From positions 1 through 64,000 of the forward strand of contig JBMNFG010000012.1 of the NCBI GenBank assembly GCA_050949175.1: a stretch of DNA of 64,000 nt, read 5' to 3'. Within the stretch, counting starts at the first letter, position 1. The number at the start of each line of letters is the position of its first letter. The notes beneath the pieces were generated by a model. The model was not told the DNA's origin, did no database searches, and worked only from the letters and a program-made list of their open reading frames with translations. The position numbers were made by a program, and so were the translations under genes. Shown piece by piece: positions 7,715-16,111 of this stretch. The stretch comes from UBA4971 sp900019985. Lineage in GTDB: Bacteria > Bacillota > SHA-98 > UBA4971.

Positions 7715-9133
7715 ATGCCAGGATTTCAAGCTGTTGTTCTCGCTGCAGGCCTTGGAACCAGAATGAGGTCGAGATTGCCTAAAGTTGTCCACGAGATCTG
7801 CGGAAAGCCCATGATCATGTTGGTCCTGGATGTTCTGGAGGCTGCTGGCGCAGAACGCATCTATACAGTAGTAGGGCACATGGCTGAGCTTGTGGAGGAG
7901 GTTGTCGGCGAAAGAGCCGTTTGCATCCTCCAGTCGGAGCAAAAGGGGACAGGCCATGCTGTCATGCAAGTTGAAGACGCACTCTCCGCATATGAAGGCA
8001 CAGTATTGGTGGCTGCAGGAGATGCAGCGTACTTAAGTGAGGAAGATGTCCGTTCTCTGGTCAATCACCATCTTGAAACCCGGGCTTCAGCAACTGTGCT
8101 GTCATCCATTGTAAAAGATCCCTCAGGCTACGGGCGAGTTGTGCGTGGAGCTTCAGGACGGGTTGAGAGAATCGTCGAAGAGAAAGACTGCTCTCCTGAG
8201 GAAGCCCTGATAAAAGAGGTCAACAGCTCTGTTTACTGCTTCGAAAAACGCAGGCTGTTTGACGCCCTGTCCCGCATAACCCCTGATAACGTGCAAGGGG
8301 AATACTATCTTACAGATGTCATCGAAATAATGATAAAAGACGGCCTCCGTGTTGAAGCTGTGATCTCAAAAGATCCCCTAGCGGCACAAGGCATTAATAC
8401 CAGAGTTCAACTGGCAGAGGCTGAGAAGATCTTCAGGGACAGGATCAGGGAGCGACTTATGCTCTCAGGCGTCACCATGGTGGATCCTGCCACCACATTT
8501 ATCGATTTTGATGTTATCATAGGACAGGATACAAAGATCCTGCCGTTTTCAATAATCCGGGGCAAGACGGTTATAGGCAAGAACTGCATAATCGGGCCTT
8601 TTACCCACATTATAGATTCAACTGTCTCTGACGGGGCATCTATAAGCAATGCTGTTGTTGTCGGAGCTGAGGTAGGTAAAGAGGCGTCTGTCGGTCCTTA
8701 TGCGTACCTTCGCGAAGGGACCCGTCTTTTTGAGAAATCCAAAGCCGGGACTTTTGTGGAGGTGAAAAAATCAACTGTAGGGAAAGGCAGCAAGGTCCCT
8801 CATCAGACTTATCTTGGTGATGCAACAGTAGGCAAAGACGTCAACATAGGAGCAGGAACAATAACCTGCAATTATGATGGATATAAGAAGCACCCTACGA
8901 TTATTGCAGACGGGGTGTTTATAGGCAGTAACACGAACCTTGTGGCACCTGTTAAGATCGGGAAAGGAGCTTATGTTGCTGCAGGTTCCACTATTACGCA
9001 AGATGTACCTGAAGGAGCCCTGGGAATTGCCCGTGGGAAGCAAAGAAACATAGAGGACTGGGTCAAGAGGCAAAAGAGAGAAGGTAAGAAATCAGGTTCG
9101 GAAGAGGAATCGGGCGGAACCTGCGATAAATAG
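7715..9133 (+). CDS. glmU: bifunctional UDP-GlcNAc pyrophosphorylase / GlcN-1-P acetyltransferase
   Basis: A 472-residue enzyme making UDP-GlcNAc for peptidoglycan. The N-terminal uridylyltransferase has AAGLGTRMRSRLPK (10-23). A left-handed beta-helix of hexapeptide repeats begins at about 255 (VIGQDTKI, VIGKNCIIG) and includes the acetyltransferase active-site region THIID, PYAYLREGT and NYDGYKKHPT. The C-terminal tail is charged. The ATG follows AGGGGAG. It begins the glmU-prs-rplY-pth run, with only 13 nt before prs, so these are almost certainly one operon ending at the terminator at 11507. Confidence 0.97.
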   Translation: MPGFQAVVLAAGLGTRMRSRLPKVVHEICGKPMIMLVLDVLEAAGAERIYTVVGHMAELVEEVVGERAVCILQSEQKGTGHAVMQVEDALSAYEGTVLVAAGDAAYLSEEDVRSLVNHHLETRASATVLSSIVKDPSGYGRVVRGASGRVERIVEEKDCSPEEALIKEVNSSVYCFEKRRLFDALSRITPDNVQGEYYLTDVIEIMIKDGLRVEAVISKDPLAAQGINTRVQLAEAEKIFRDRIRERLMLSGVTMVDPATTFIDFDVIIGQDTKILPFSIIRGKTVIGKNCIIGPFTHIIDSTVSDGASISNAVVVGAEVGKEASVGPYAYLREGTRLFEKSKAGTFVEVKKSTVGKGSKVPHQTYLGDATVGKDVNIGAGTITCNYDGYKKHPTIIADGVFIGSNTNLVAPVKIGKGAYVAAGSTITQDVPEGALGIARGKQRNIEDWVKRQKREGKKSGSEEESGGTCDK

Positions 9134-9146
9134 GAGGGCTTGCATA

Positions 9147-10121
9147 ATGGACGACAAGAATGGGGTGCATCTGTTTTTACCGTCTTACAAGAAACTAAAA
9201 CTGTTCACGGGGCTGGCTCATCCGGAGCTTGCCTTCGAGATTGCGTCTCACCTTGGCATAGGCGTTTCTGCCATGCGGGTGGACAGGTTTAAAGACGGCG
9301 AAATACGGGTAGCAATAGATGAAACAGTCAGAGGCATCGATTGCTTCGTAGTGCAGCCTACCTGCCCGCCTGTGAACGATAATCTAATGGAGCTATTGAT
9401 TATCGCTGATGCCATGCGCCGGGCGTCTGCAAAAACTGTGACTGCAGTAATCCCGTATTATGGATACGCAAGACAAGACAGGAAGACGAGAGCCAGAGAC
9501 CCGATTACTGCCAAGCTAGTCGCTAACCTGCTGGTTACTGCCGGGTGTGACAGGGTACTCACAATGGACCTTCACGCCGGCCAGATCCAGGGTTTCTTTG
9601 ATATACCCGTTGACCCTTTGCTCGGCATGCCGATTCTGGTAAAATACGTGGAGGAATGCGGATTCACTGACTGCGTCATTGCATCCCCCGATATCGGAGG
9701 GACAGTCAGAGCGCGGGCAATGGCGGAGAAACTAGGTGTTGGCTTGGTAGTCATCGACAAGAGGCGGCCTGCACCCAATGTCTCAGAAGTAATGCACATT
9801 ATCGGAGATGTAAAGGGTAAGACGGTTGTTCTTGTTGATGATATAATCGATACCGGCGGCACCATTGTCCAGGCTGCCGAAGCTCTGATGGATAAAGGAG
9901 CAAAAGAGGTATTTGCAGCTTGCACCCATGCTCTCTTGTCAGGACGAGCAAAAGAGGTTTTGTCATCATCGGTTCTTAAGAAAATAATCGTTACAAATAC
10001 TATACCCCTTACTGAAGACAGACGTCCGGAAAGGACTGAAGTCTTGTCAGTTGCGCCTCTCATGGCAGAGGCAATTAAGCGTATTTACCAGGACCTGCCG
10101 GTCTCTCCGTTGTTCGAGTAG
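9147..10121 (+). CDS. prs: ribose-phosphate pyrophosphokinase (PRPP synthetase)
   Basis: A 324-residue class I PRPP synthetase; it makes phosphoribosyl pyrophosphate for purine, pyrimidine, histidine and NAD synthesis. Visible motifs are RFKDGEI, the flexible-loop segment VIPYYGYARQDRK, the metal-binding TMDLHAGQIQGFFD and the PRPP loop VVLVDDIIDTGGTI. Length is about 10 residues over the usual 315, at both ends. A clear AGGAGGG precedes the ATG. It is co-transcribed with glmU and rplY. Confidence 0.97.
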   Translation: MDDKNGVHLFLPSYKKLKLFTGLAHPELAFEIASHLGIGVSAMRVDRFKDGEIRVAIDETVRGIDCFVVQPTCPPVNDNLMELLIIADAMRRASAKTVTAVIPYYGYARQDRKTRARDPITAKLVANLLVTAGCDRVLTMDLHAGQIQGFFDIPVDPLLGMPILVKYVEECGFTDCVIASPDIGGTVRARAMAEKLGVGLVVIDKRRPAPNVSEVMHIIGDVKGKTVVLVDDIIDTGGTIVQAAEALMDKGAKEVFAACTHALLSGRAKEVLSSSVLKKIIVTNTIPLTEDRRPERTEVLSVAPLMAEAIKRIYQDLPVSPLFE

Positions 10122-10150
10122 GCGGCACTAACAGAAGGAGTTGACTTGAA

Positions 10151-10822
10151 GTGAGACAGGCAACATTAAAAGGAGAATTGCGGTATCAAAAAGGCAAAGG
10201 TGCTGCACGAAGGCTCAGAGCACGCCATAGGGTACCTGCTGTGATCTACGGGAGAGATAAGGACACGACCTGTATCTCCCTGGATGAGCGTGAGTTTGAG
10301 AAAGCACTGCAGACTGGGCTTGGAGGAGGAACCTTAATTAAACTGGTCCTGTCGAAAGACGGGGATGAGGCAGGCTCGGATGCCTTTGAGACCGTTGCAA
10401 TTCTCAAGGAAGTCCAGTCAGATGTCGTTAGAGGAAATGCGATTCACGTAGATTTCCAGGCAGTATCTATGGATGAGGCTATCACCACGAAGGTACCTGT
10501 TGTTATCATGGGTGAAGATGCCAGGCCAAGCGACGGAGGAGTTGTCCAGCACATGTTGTGGGAACTGGAACTCCGTGCCCTACCCATGGATATCCCTCAG
10601 CGGGTGGAAGTCGATATTTCCGGCTTGGGATTGGGAGACTCCTTAAAGGTAGAGGACCTTAATCTCCCTGAGAACATCCAGGTGCTCACTGCGGAGGATG
10701 AAGTAATCGTCCACGTCGCTGCTCCGAAGGCAGTAGTCGAAGAAGAGGCTGAGGATGAAGAACAGGCGGGCGAAGGAGCAGCCGAAGAGCATGAAGCGTC
10801 CGGAGGACATGAGGCAGAGTAA
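10151..10822 (+). CDS. rplY: 50S ribosomal protein L25, general stress (Ctc) form
   Basis: A 223-residue two-domain L25/TL5. The N-terminal 5S-rRNA-binding domain (about 1-95) starts MRQATLKGEL and holds RVPAVIYGR; the C-terminal TL5-type domain includes VPVVIMGED and the VEVDISGLGLGDSLKVEDL region. The end is a very acidic tail of Glu-rich sequence (about 195-223), common in long Ctc proteins. The GTG start lies 11 nt after AAGGAG. Its 3' end overlaps the start of pth. Confidence 0.94.
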   Translation: MRQATLKGELRYQKGKGAARRLRARHRVPAVIYGRDKDTTCISLDEREFEKALQTGLGGGTLIKLVLSKDGDEAGSDAFETVAILKEVQSDVVRGNAIHVDFQAVSMDEAITTKVPVVIMGEDARPSDGGVVQHMLWELELRALPMDIPQRVEVDISGLGLGDSLKVEDLNLPENIQVLTAEDEVIVHVAAPKAVVEEEAEDEEQAGEGAAEEHEASGGHEAE

Positions 10823-11402
10823 GGACGGATCCACAAAGGATGACATACTCGTTGTAGTCGGACTGGGAAACCCGGGCAGTCAATACGAGGGTTCCCGCCA
10901 CAATGTCGGGTTTAGGGTATTGGACATATTGTCGAGCCGACACGGGATTCGTTTCAATGAGTACAGGTTCTCATCGCTTGTAGGATACGGAAAGATAGCG
11001 GGAAAAGATGTTGTCCTTGCCAAGCCTCTTACGTATATGAACCGGAGCGGTATTGCGGTTAAAGCTATAACCGGCCGGTATGGCCTGGATCCTTGCAGGA
11101 TTCTTGTGGTTTTGGATGACGTTGCTCTGGACCTGGGAAGGCTGAGGCTCCGCGCCAAAGGGAGCTCCGGCGGGCATAATGGGTTGCAATCCATTATTGA
11201 CGCTGTGCAAACAGAAGAGGTTCCCAGGTTGCGTGTGGGTATCGGAATGCCCAACCCTTTGCTGGATATGAGCTGCCATGTGCTTAATTGGTTTGATAAG
11301 GAAGAAATTCCTGTGATTTCAGAGGCTTTGGTAAGAGCAGCAGATGCAGTAGGTGTATGGGTGGAACATGGCATTGAGCAGGCTATGAATGAGTTTAACT
11401 GA
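10791..11402 (+). CDS. pth: peptidyl-tRNA hydrolase
   Basis: Releases tRNA from prematurely dropped peptidyl-tRNAs. The core begins ILVVVGLGNPGSQYEGSRHN, carrying the active-site Asn and His. KPLTYMNRSG and VVLDDVALDLGRLRLR (catalytic Asp) follow, then GSSGGHNGLQSI. The start is ambiguous: ATG codons at 10755, 10791 and 10809 are all inside the end of rplY. I chose 10791 because AAGGAG lies 12 nt upstream, while the GGAGG before 10809 is too close. It is the last gene of the glmU operon; its 3' region contains the 20-bp array and then a terminator. Confidence 0.94.
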   Translation: MKRPEDMRQSKDGSTKDDILVVVGLGNPGSQYEGSRHNVGFRVLDILSSRHGIRFNEYRFSSLVGYGKIAGKDVVLAKPLTYMNRSGIAVKAITGRYGLDPCRILVVLDDVALDLGRLRLRAKGSSGGHNGLQSIIDAVQTEEVPRLRVGIGMPNPLLDMSCHVLNWFDKEEIPVISEALVRAADAVGVWVEHGIEQAMNEFN

Positions 11403-11415
11403 TCCTCTCACAATG

Positions 11416-11495
11416 CTGCCGGGTGTTTGTCCGAGGCACTGGATGGCCGTCTGCGGTGTCGGATGTACGTCCGTGGTGCCGGGTGTTGGTCATAG
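11416..11495. repeat. 20-bp tandem array, 4 copies, in the pth 3' region
   Basis: Four units in exact 20-bp phase, consensus near GTGCCGGGTGTTCGTCCGTG, between the pth stop and the terminator at 11507. Copies share 11-16 of 20 positions. It is probably transcribed as pth 3' UTR. Confidence 0.75.
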
Positions 11496-11506
11496 AACTA
11501 AATTTG

Positions 11507-11530
11507 GAAGGGGCCGAAGCCCCTTCTTTT
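11507..11530 (+). terminator. intrinsic terminator of the glmU-pth operon
   Basis: GAAGGGGC (11507-11514), a CGAA tetraloop and GCCCCTTC (11519-11526), followed by TTTTG. On the opposite strand the loop reads TTCG, so it may also serve the spore protein gene ending at 11564. Confidence 0.85.
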
Positions 11531-11563
11531 GTTGTCAGCATTGCCGACTTCTACGTGCCGGTC

Positions 11564-11761
11564 CTACTTCCTGAGCTGATCTGCCATGAGTTGTTCAGCC
11601 TTTTGAATCAGCCCGCGAACTATCAGGCCGGCTTCTCGAGTGGTGATGTTGCTGTAGTCGTAAAATCCGTTTTGGACATCGATTTTGTCAGCAAATCCTA
11701 GTTCTTTTGCGATTTCGTATTTCACTTCATCCGAAACGATGCTACGGTTTCTCCGACCCAT
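11564..11761 (-). CDS. alpha/beta-type small acid-soluble spore protein (divergent)
   Basis: A 65-residue protein, MGRRNRSIVSDEVKYEIAKE then LGFADKID, ending TREAGLIVRGLIQKAEQLM. The MGRRNR start, the KYEIAKELGF segment and the (T)REAGxxVR helix match the Clostridia branch of alpha/beta SASPs, which coat and protect spore DNA. The middle segment is unusual. ATG at 11761 is used because AGGGGTG lies 6-7 nt upstream; a GTG two codons earlier is too close to it. It is monocistronic and a good marker of endospore formation. Confidence 0.78.
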   Translation of the reverse strand: MGRRNRSIVSDEVKYEIAKELGFADKIDVQNGFYDYSNITTREAGLIVRGLIQKAEQLMADQLRK

Positions 11762-12035
11762 AGCCACACCCCTACAAATAGTATTTCGCAGGGGCCGGAT
11801 TAAATGAAAGAGTCTTTTGGATTAATCGGTAATAGTAGAAAATGAAACCATGATCTGATCAAGCCTAAGCGGACATCAAAAAAGTCGACTCGTTAACTCT
11901 CTCAAAATCATACGGTGAAAGATATCCGAGTATTAGCAGAAATGATTCTGTAAACCGAGAATAGTAGAGTGGAATCGGACGGAATATCCGGGCGGAGCTT
12001 GATCTGTTTAATCGAAGAAAAGCCCATCGCACGGC

Positions 12036-12323
12036 GCGCCTATTACGTGAAGCGTCCATTACGTGAAGTGCCTGTCATATGAAACATCCATTACCTAAGG
12101 CATCCATTACATGAAATGCTCATCGCATGAAACACCCTTTGCATAAAGCGTCCATTGCATAAAGCGCTCAATGCATAAAGCGCCCATTACATGAAGCAAC
12201 CATTGGATGAAGTGCCAATTACACGGAGTGTCCATTACATGAAGCGCCCATTGCGTGAAACGCCGTGCATATGAAACGCCATGTACATGAAACGCATACT
12301 ACACAAGATGCCTGCCGCATGAG
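12036..12323. repeat. 16-bp tandem array, 18 copies in exact phase
   Basis: Eighteen consecutive 16-bp units, consensus GCGCCCATTACATGAA, with substitutions only and no phase slip over 288 bp. A nineteenth, poorer unit may precede at 12020. It fills the gap between etfA (ends 12346) and the spore protein gene (starts 11761). The rest of that gap, 11762-12035, shows nothing I recognise. There are no unique spacers, so it is not CRISPR. Confidence 0.88.
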
Positions 12324-12345
12324 AAAACCGTCCGGCTTTTCCGAT

Positions 12346-13569
12346 TTAATGCCCTCCGGCTTTTAGCTCGCTTATGAGCGCAGGCACAATTTCCACGACA
12401 TCTCCGATTATGCTGTAGGTAGCTATGGAAAATATCGGGGCGTTGGGATCCTTGTTGATGGCAACTATCACATCAGATGAGGACATCCCCGCTAAATGCT
12501 GGACTGCTCCGGAGATGCCGCAAGCTATGTAGAGCTTCGGCCTTACAGTCTTGCCGGTTTGTCCGACTTGGTGTGCATACGGTATCCAGCCTGCATCCAC
12601 TGCGGCGCGTGAAGCTCCTACTGCGCCTCCCAAGAGCTCTGCAAGCTCTTCTAGAAGCGCAAAGTTTCCAGGGCAGCCAAGGCCTCTGCCGCCTGACACT
12701 ATTATGTCCGCTTCCTGGATGTTCACGTGCTGTCCCGGTATTGGGTATGTCTCCAGGAGTCTTGCACGTGGCGCAATTATTTCCCGGGAAAGTTTAACGA
12801 TTTCGCCTGTCCGGGCCTGGTCACGCTGTGCGGCTTTCATGACTTTCGGACGCACAGTTGCCATTTGAGGGCGCTTCTTCCGACAGACGATAGTAGCCAT
12901 AATATTCCCGCCAAAGGCAGGCCTGGTTTGAAGGAGCAATCTCGTCTCTTTATCAATGGCAAGTTTGGTGCAGTCGGCAGTGAGACCGGTTTTGAGCTTG
13001 GCTGCTACCCTCGGCGCAAGGGATCTTCCGATAGTGGTGGCCGCAAAGAGAAATACAGAAGGACGGTATTCCTCTGCAAGCTCACAGATCACTTGCGCAT
13101 AAGGCTCATCTTGGAAACTCTCGAGCGCGGGGTCATCAACCAGGTATACTCTGCTTGCGCCGTACTTCAGCATCTCCTCGGCTGCATGCTCAACGTTATA
13201 TCCTAAGAGAACCGCGCATAGGTCCTCTCCAAGGTCAGATGCCAGCTTTGCCCCTTCGCCCAGCAGTTCATACACGACTCCTGCAGGCTTTCCATTTCGC
13301 TGCTCTACGAATACCCACACTCCGTCTCCATGTCCGTCATGGGCTTCGGATCGGCCGTCTTCGGACGGTTTCGAAGATGGACCTAAATCGGGACCTAAAT
13401 CCGAGACAACAATAGCGCCTGAAGGACACTCCTTGGCGCACGCTCCGCAGAAAACGCAACTGTCAAGAAGATAAGCAACGCCGTCTCTGATCTCTATAGC
13501 ATTATATGGACAGGCAGGGATACATGCCTCACAGCCTGTACACTTACTTGCAATAATCTCAACTGACAT
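12346..13569 (-). CDS. etfA: electron transfer flavoprotein alpha subunit with N-terminal ferredoxin domain
   Basis: A 407-residue EtfA. Residues 1-60 form a 2[4Fe-4S] ferredoxin (CTGCEACIPACP and CVFCGACAKECP), followed by a polar linker (about 63-85). The adenine-nucleotide and FAD domains then follow: GRSLAPRVAAKLKTGLTADC and the C-terminal FAD site GRGLGCPGNFALLEELAELL, GQTGKTVRPKLY and ACGISGAVQHLAG. It pairs with EtfB to carry electrons from the acyl-CoA dehydrogenase encoded first in this operon. The fused ferredoxin suggests exchange with ferredoxin or an Fe-S partner. It starts 13 nt after etfB, with a GGAGG site. Confidence 0.95.
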   Translation of the reverse strand: MSVEIIASKCTGCEACIPACPYNAIEIRDGVAYLLDSCVFCGACAKECPSGAIVVSDLGPDLGPSSKPSEDGRSEAHDGHGDGVWVFVEQRNGKPAGVVYELLGEGAKLASDLGEDLCAVLLGYNVEHAAEEMLKYGASRVYLVDDPALESFQDEPYAQVICELAEEYRPSVFLFAATTIGRSLAPRVAAKLKTGLTADCTKLAIDKETRLLLQTRPAFGGNIMATIVCRKKRPQMATVRPKVMKAAQRDQARTGEIVKLSREIIAPRARLLETYPIPGQHVNIQEADIIVSGGRGLGCPGNFALLEELAELLGGAVGASRAAVDAGWIPYAHQVGQTGKTVRPKLYIACGISGAVQHLAGMSSSDVIVAINKDPNAPIFSIATYSIIGDVVEIVPALISELKAGGH

Positions 13570-13582
13570 TACGGAAAGCCTC

Positions 13583-14371
13583 CTAGAGTAAGTGGTCTTC
13601 CTTGAGCCTTATCAGGAGATTCCTGGCTTTCTCTTGTGCGGAATCCCCCTCTATGATTTCGCCTCCGGGCCTTATTTCCGGTGAGAAGATCTCCACTACT
13701 TGCGTAGGTGAACCTGATAATCCCACCATTTCATCGTCTACTTCCAGATCACTTGCTGTCCATACGGTAATCCGGGCTTTCCTTGCTCTTAGCGTGCCTT
13801 TAATAGACGGCATCCTCGGCTCGCCGATCTCTTTCAACACGGTTATGAGAACGGGAAGAGGCGACATTATTACATCATAACTTTCTTCGGACATCCGGCG
13901 AACGCGAATATGCCCGTCTGAGATTTCCTCAACCTTGCTCACATACGTAATATGGGGAATATCAAGATGTTCTGCGACTCCCGGGCCGACCTGGGCAGTA
14001 TCCCCGTCTATTGCCTGCTTTCCGCAGATCACTATGTCAAACTCACCCAGTTTCGAAATGGCTTTGGCCAATGTGTATGAAGTAGCAAGCGTGTCTGAAC
14101 CCCGAAAAGCCTGATCAGACAGAAGGATTGCTTCATCAGCTCCAAGAGCCAGGGTCTCACGGAGCGCGGCTTCTGCCTGAGGAGGGCCCATGGAGATGCA
14201 GGTAACCTTTCCGCCGTGCTCATCGCGTATTCTCAAGGCCTGCTCCAAGGCGTACATGTCGAAGGGGTTTACTATGGATGACACCCCTTCACGAACCAGT
14301 GTGTTGGTTTTTCGGTCTATTTTGACGTCTGTTGTTTCAGGGACTTGTTTTATGAGGACTACCACATTCAT
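13583..14371 (-). CDS. etfB: electron transfer flavoprotein beta subunit
   Basis: A 262-residue EtfB: NVVVLIKQVPETTDVKIDR, then SIVNPFDMYALEQALRIRD, CGKQAIDGDTAQVGPGVAE and a C-terminal recognition-loop region. It forms the heterodimer with EtfA and binds AMP or a second flavin. Its ATG overlaps the stop of the acyl-CoA dehydrogenase gene by 4 nt, so the two are translationally coupled. Whether this Etf bifurcates electrons cannot be told by eye. Confidence 0.95.
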   Translation of the reverse strand: MNVVVLIKQVPETTDVKIDRKTNTLVREGVSSIVNPFDMYALEQALRIRDEHGGKVTCISMGPPQAEAALRETLALGADEAILLSDQAFRGSDTLATSYTLAKAISKLGEFDIVICGKQAIDGDTAQVGPGVAEHLDIPHITYVSKVEEISDGHIRVRRMSEESYDVIMSPLPVLITVLKEIGEPRMPSIKGTLRARKARITVWTASDLEVDDEMVGLSGSPTQVVEIFSPEIRPGGEIIEGDSAQEKARNLLIRLKEDHLL

Positions 14372-15525
14372 TTTCGTCTCGCTGCCTCCTTGAGGACAGC
14401 GCTTCCTATGATAGACCGCTGAATCTGGTTTGTGCCTTCGTAGATCTGGGTGATTTTCGCATCGCGCATCATCTTCTCAACGGGATAGTCGCGCATGTAA
14501 CCGTACCCGCCGAATATTTGCACAGCATCGCAAGTAACCTTCATGGCTACATCCGAAGCAAACAGCTTTGCCATGGATGAGGCTTTTGTAATATTGGGCT
14601 CACCTGCATCGATCGTCCTGGCTACACTGTAGACCAGGGATCTGGCTGCTTCGACCTGGGTAGCCATGTCAGCCAGCATGTGTTCGACAGCCTGGAATTC
14701 TCCGATTCTCTTTCCGAACTGAACCCGCGTGGAGGCGTATTCAGCTGCTTTATCCAGTGCACCCTGGGCAATCCCTACAGCCTGAGCCGCTACTCCGGGG
14801 CGTGTCTTGTCAAGGGTGCGCATTGCGATCAAGAAACCTTTACCTTCTCTACCAAGGAGGTTTTCAGCCGGGATTCTACAGTCTTTGAATATCAGTTCAG
14901 TTGTGGAGGAGGCTCTGATACCCATCTTCTTTTCCTTTTTTCCGAAGTCAAATCCGGGGGTTCCCTTTTCAACAATGAAAGCTGTCATGCCTCTCTGGCC
15001 TTTTTCAGGGTCCACCGTTGCGAAGACCACGTATATGTCTGCTTCGCCGCCGTTTGTTATCCACTGCTTTGTTCCGTTAAGCACGTAAAAGTCTCCGTCG
15101 CGGACGGCTGTGGTTCGTATATTGCCTGCGTCGGACCCGGCATCAGGCTCTGTGAGTGCGAATGCTGCCAGCTTGGAACCGGACGCGATTTCAGGCATAT
15201 ACTTCTGCTTTTGCTCTTCTGTCCCGAACATTAGGATGGGGAACCCTCCGAGTCCGCTTGCTGCATAAGATACTGCCACTGCTGCGCAAGCCCGGGACAA
15301 CTCTTCCACCACAAGGCATTGCTCGAACACGCCGCCTCCCAGGCCTCCGTACTCTTCCGGAACCCAGACTGCAAATAGGTCAGCATCTGCAATAACGCGA
15401 ATGAGGTCCCAGGGAAACTCTTCGCTTTCATCGAATTCGGCTGCTCGCGGTGCGATTTTCTCGTCAGCGATCTTTGCAGAAAGCTCCTTTATGATCTCCT
15501 GCTCCTCGGTGAGAAAGTAGTTCAT
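14368..15525 (-). CDS. acyl-CoA dehydrogenase (short-chain/butyryl-CoA type)
   Basis: A 385-residue FAD acyl-CoA dehydrogenase starting MNYFLTEEQEIIKELSAK. It shows the flavin and substrate motifs FALTEPDAGSDAG, KQWITNGGEAD, GFDFGKKEKKMGIRAS, RVQFGKRIGEFQ, QIFGGYGYMRDYPVEKMMRD and the catalytic Glu segment IYEGTNQIQR. With EtfBA it oxidises a short acyl-CoA or reduces the enoyl-CoA in fermentation; chain length is inferred only from similarity to butyryl-CoA dehydrogenases. ATG at 15525 has GAGAGGAGG upstream; the frame extends 12 codons further without a site. A promoter lies at 15589-15618. Confidence 0.93.
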   Translation of the reverse strand: MNYFLTEEQEIIKELSAKIADEKIAPRAAEFDESEEFPWDLIRVIADADLFAVWVPEEYGGLGGGVFEQCLVVEELSRACAAVAVSYAASGLGGFPILMFGTEEQKQKYMPEIASGSKLAAFALTEPDAGSDAGNIRTTAVRDGDFYVLNGTKQWITNGGEADIYVVFATVDPEKGQRGMTAFIVEKGTPGFDFGKKEKKMGIRASSTTELIFKDCRIPAENLLGREGKGFLIAMRTLDKTRPGVAAQAVGIAQGALDKAAEYASTRVQFGKRIGEFQAVEHMLADMATQVEAARSLVYSVARTIDAGEPNITKASSMAKLFASDVAMKVTCDAVQIFGGYGYMRDYPVEKMMRDAKITQIYEGTNQIQRSIIGSAVLKEAARRK

Positions 15526-15588
15526 CCCGAGCGCCTCCTCTCTACAGGACGGGATTAGCACCTGCTTATAATATGAGCTACTAATCGC

Positions 15589-15618
15589 AGTTTAACACCC
15601 TGGCTTAGATGCTGTCAA
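15589..15618 (-). promoter_or_regulatory. sigma-A promoter of the acd-etfBA operon
   Basis: On the minus strand TTGACA (15618-15613), an 18-bp spacer and TAAACT (15594-15589), about 65 bp before the dehydrogenase start. It is divergent from the csoR promoter; the two -35 boxes are 30 bp apart. Confidence 0.7.
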
Positions 15619-15648
15619 GAAAGATCCGTTGTCCCACAAAGACTCCTA

Positions 15649-15693
15649 TTGACAAAACCTTCTTATGGGGGTATATTATACCCCGTAGGGTAT
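15649..15693 (+). promoter_or_regulatory. csoR promoter with overlapping CsoR-type operator
   Basis: TTGACA (15649-15654), a 17-bp spacer and TATATT (15672-15677). Two palindromes overlap at the -10: GGGGTATA-T-TATACCCC (15668-15684) and ATACCC-CGTA-GGGTAT (15678-15693). G/C-tract dyads flanked by TA are what CsoR/FrmR-family repressors bind, and a gene of that family follows at 16112. Self-repression is inferred. Confidence 0.72.
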
Positions 15694-15753
15694 ATTTACT
15701 TTGTTCTGCTGAGGATGTTGGCTTTCAGGGCAACTCATTGTCTCAGATAAAGC

Positions 15754-15953
15754 AGCTAAAACCGTAATGAGCTCGCTAAGACAGCCAAGACAGTAATGAA
15801 CTCACTCGGTAGCTAACGTCATAAAGAAGCCAGAACAGTAATGAACACCCTGGGCAGCTAACGTTATAGAGTAGCCAAAACAGTAATGAACTCTCTTGAC
15901 AGCTAGCGTTATCGAGTAGCCAAAAGAGTAGTGGACTCGCTCGACAGCTGACG
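15754..15953. repeat. 45-bp tandem array, about 4.5 copies, in the csoR leader
   Basis: Units begin at 15784, 15829, 15874 and 15919, exactly 45 bp apart, each with GCCAAAACAGTAATGAACTC and a second half close to AGCTAACGTTATAGAGTA. A shorter 30-bp unit precedes at 15754. It lies between the csoR promoter and the csoR gene, so it is probably transcribed. The minus-strand open frame is a by-product of the 45-bp (15-codon) period. No further feature is seen from 15954 to 16092. Confidence 0.83.
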
Positions 15954-16111
15954 ATCTGATCAAAGATTACTACTTGGCTTGTTACGGGCTTCTTCTTAGA
16001 TACGGGCGCACGATCACGGTTTCGATCAACGACGTAAAACGTTTCAGCACACTTCGCAGTGCACGATCTGTCAAGGAAAAGATATTGCAGCAGGGAGGTG
16101 TGTGAGCGATA

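Noticed and set aside
11779..11785. Sigma-G-like -10 (AATACTA) before the spore protein gene
   Set aside because: It would place the transcript start inside the ribosome site of the gene.
12036..12323. CRISPR array
   Set aside because: Units are contiguous 16-mers with no unique spacers, and no cas genes are present; the same holds for the other arrays.
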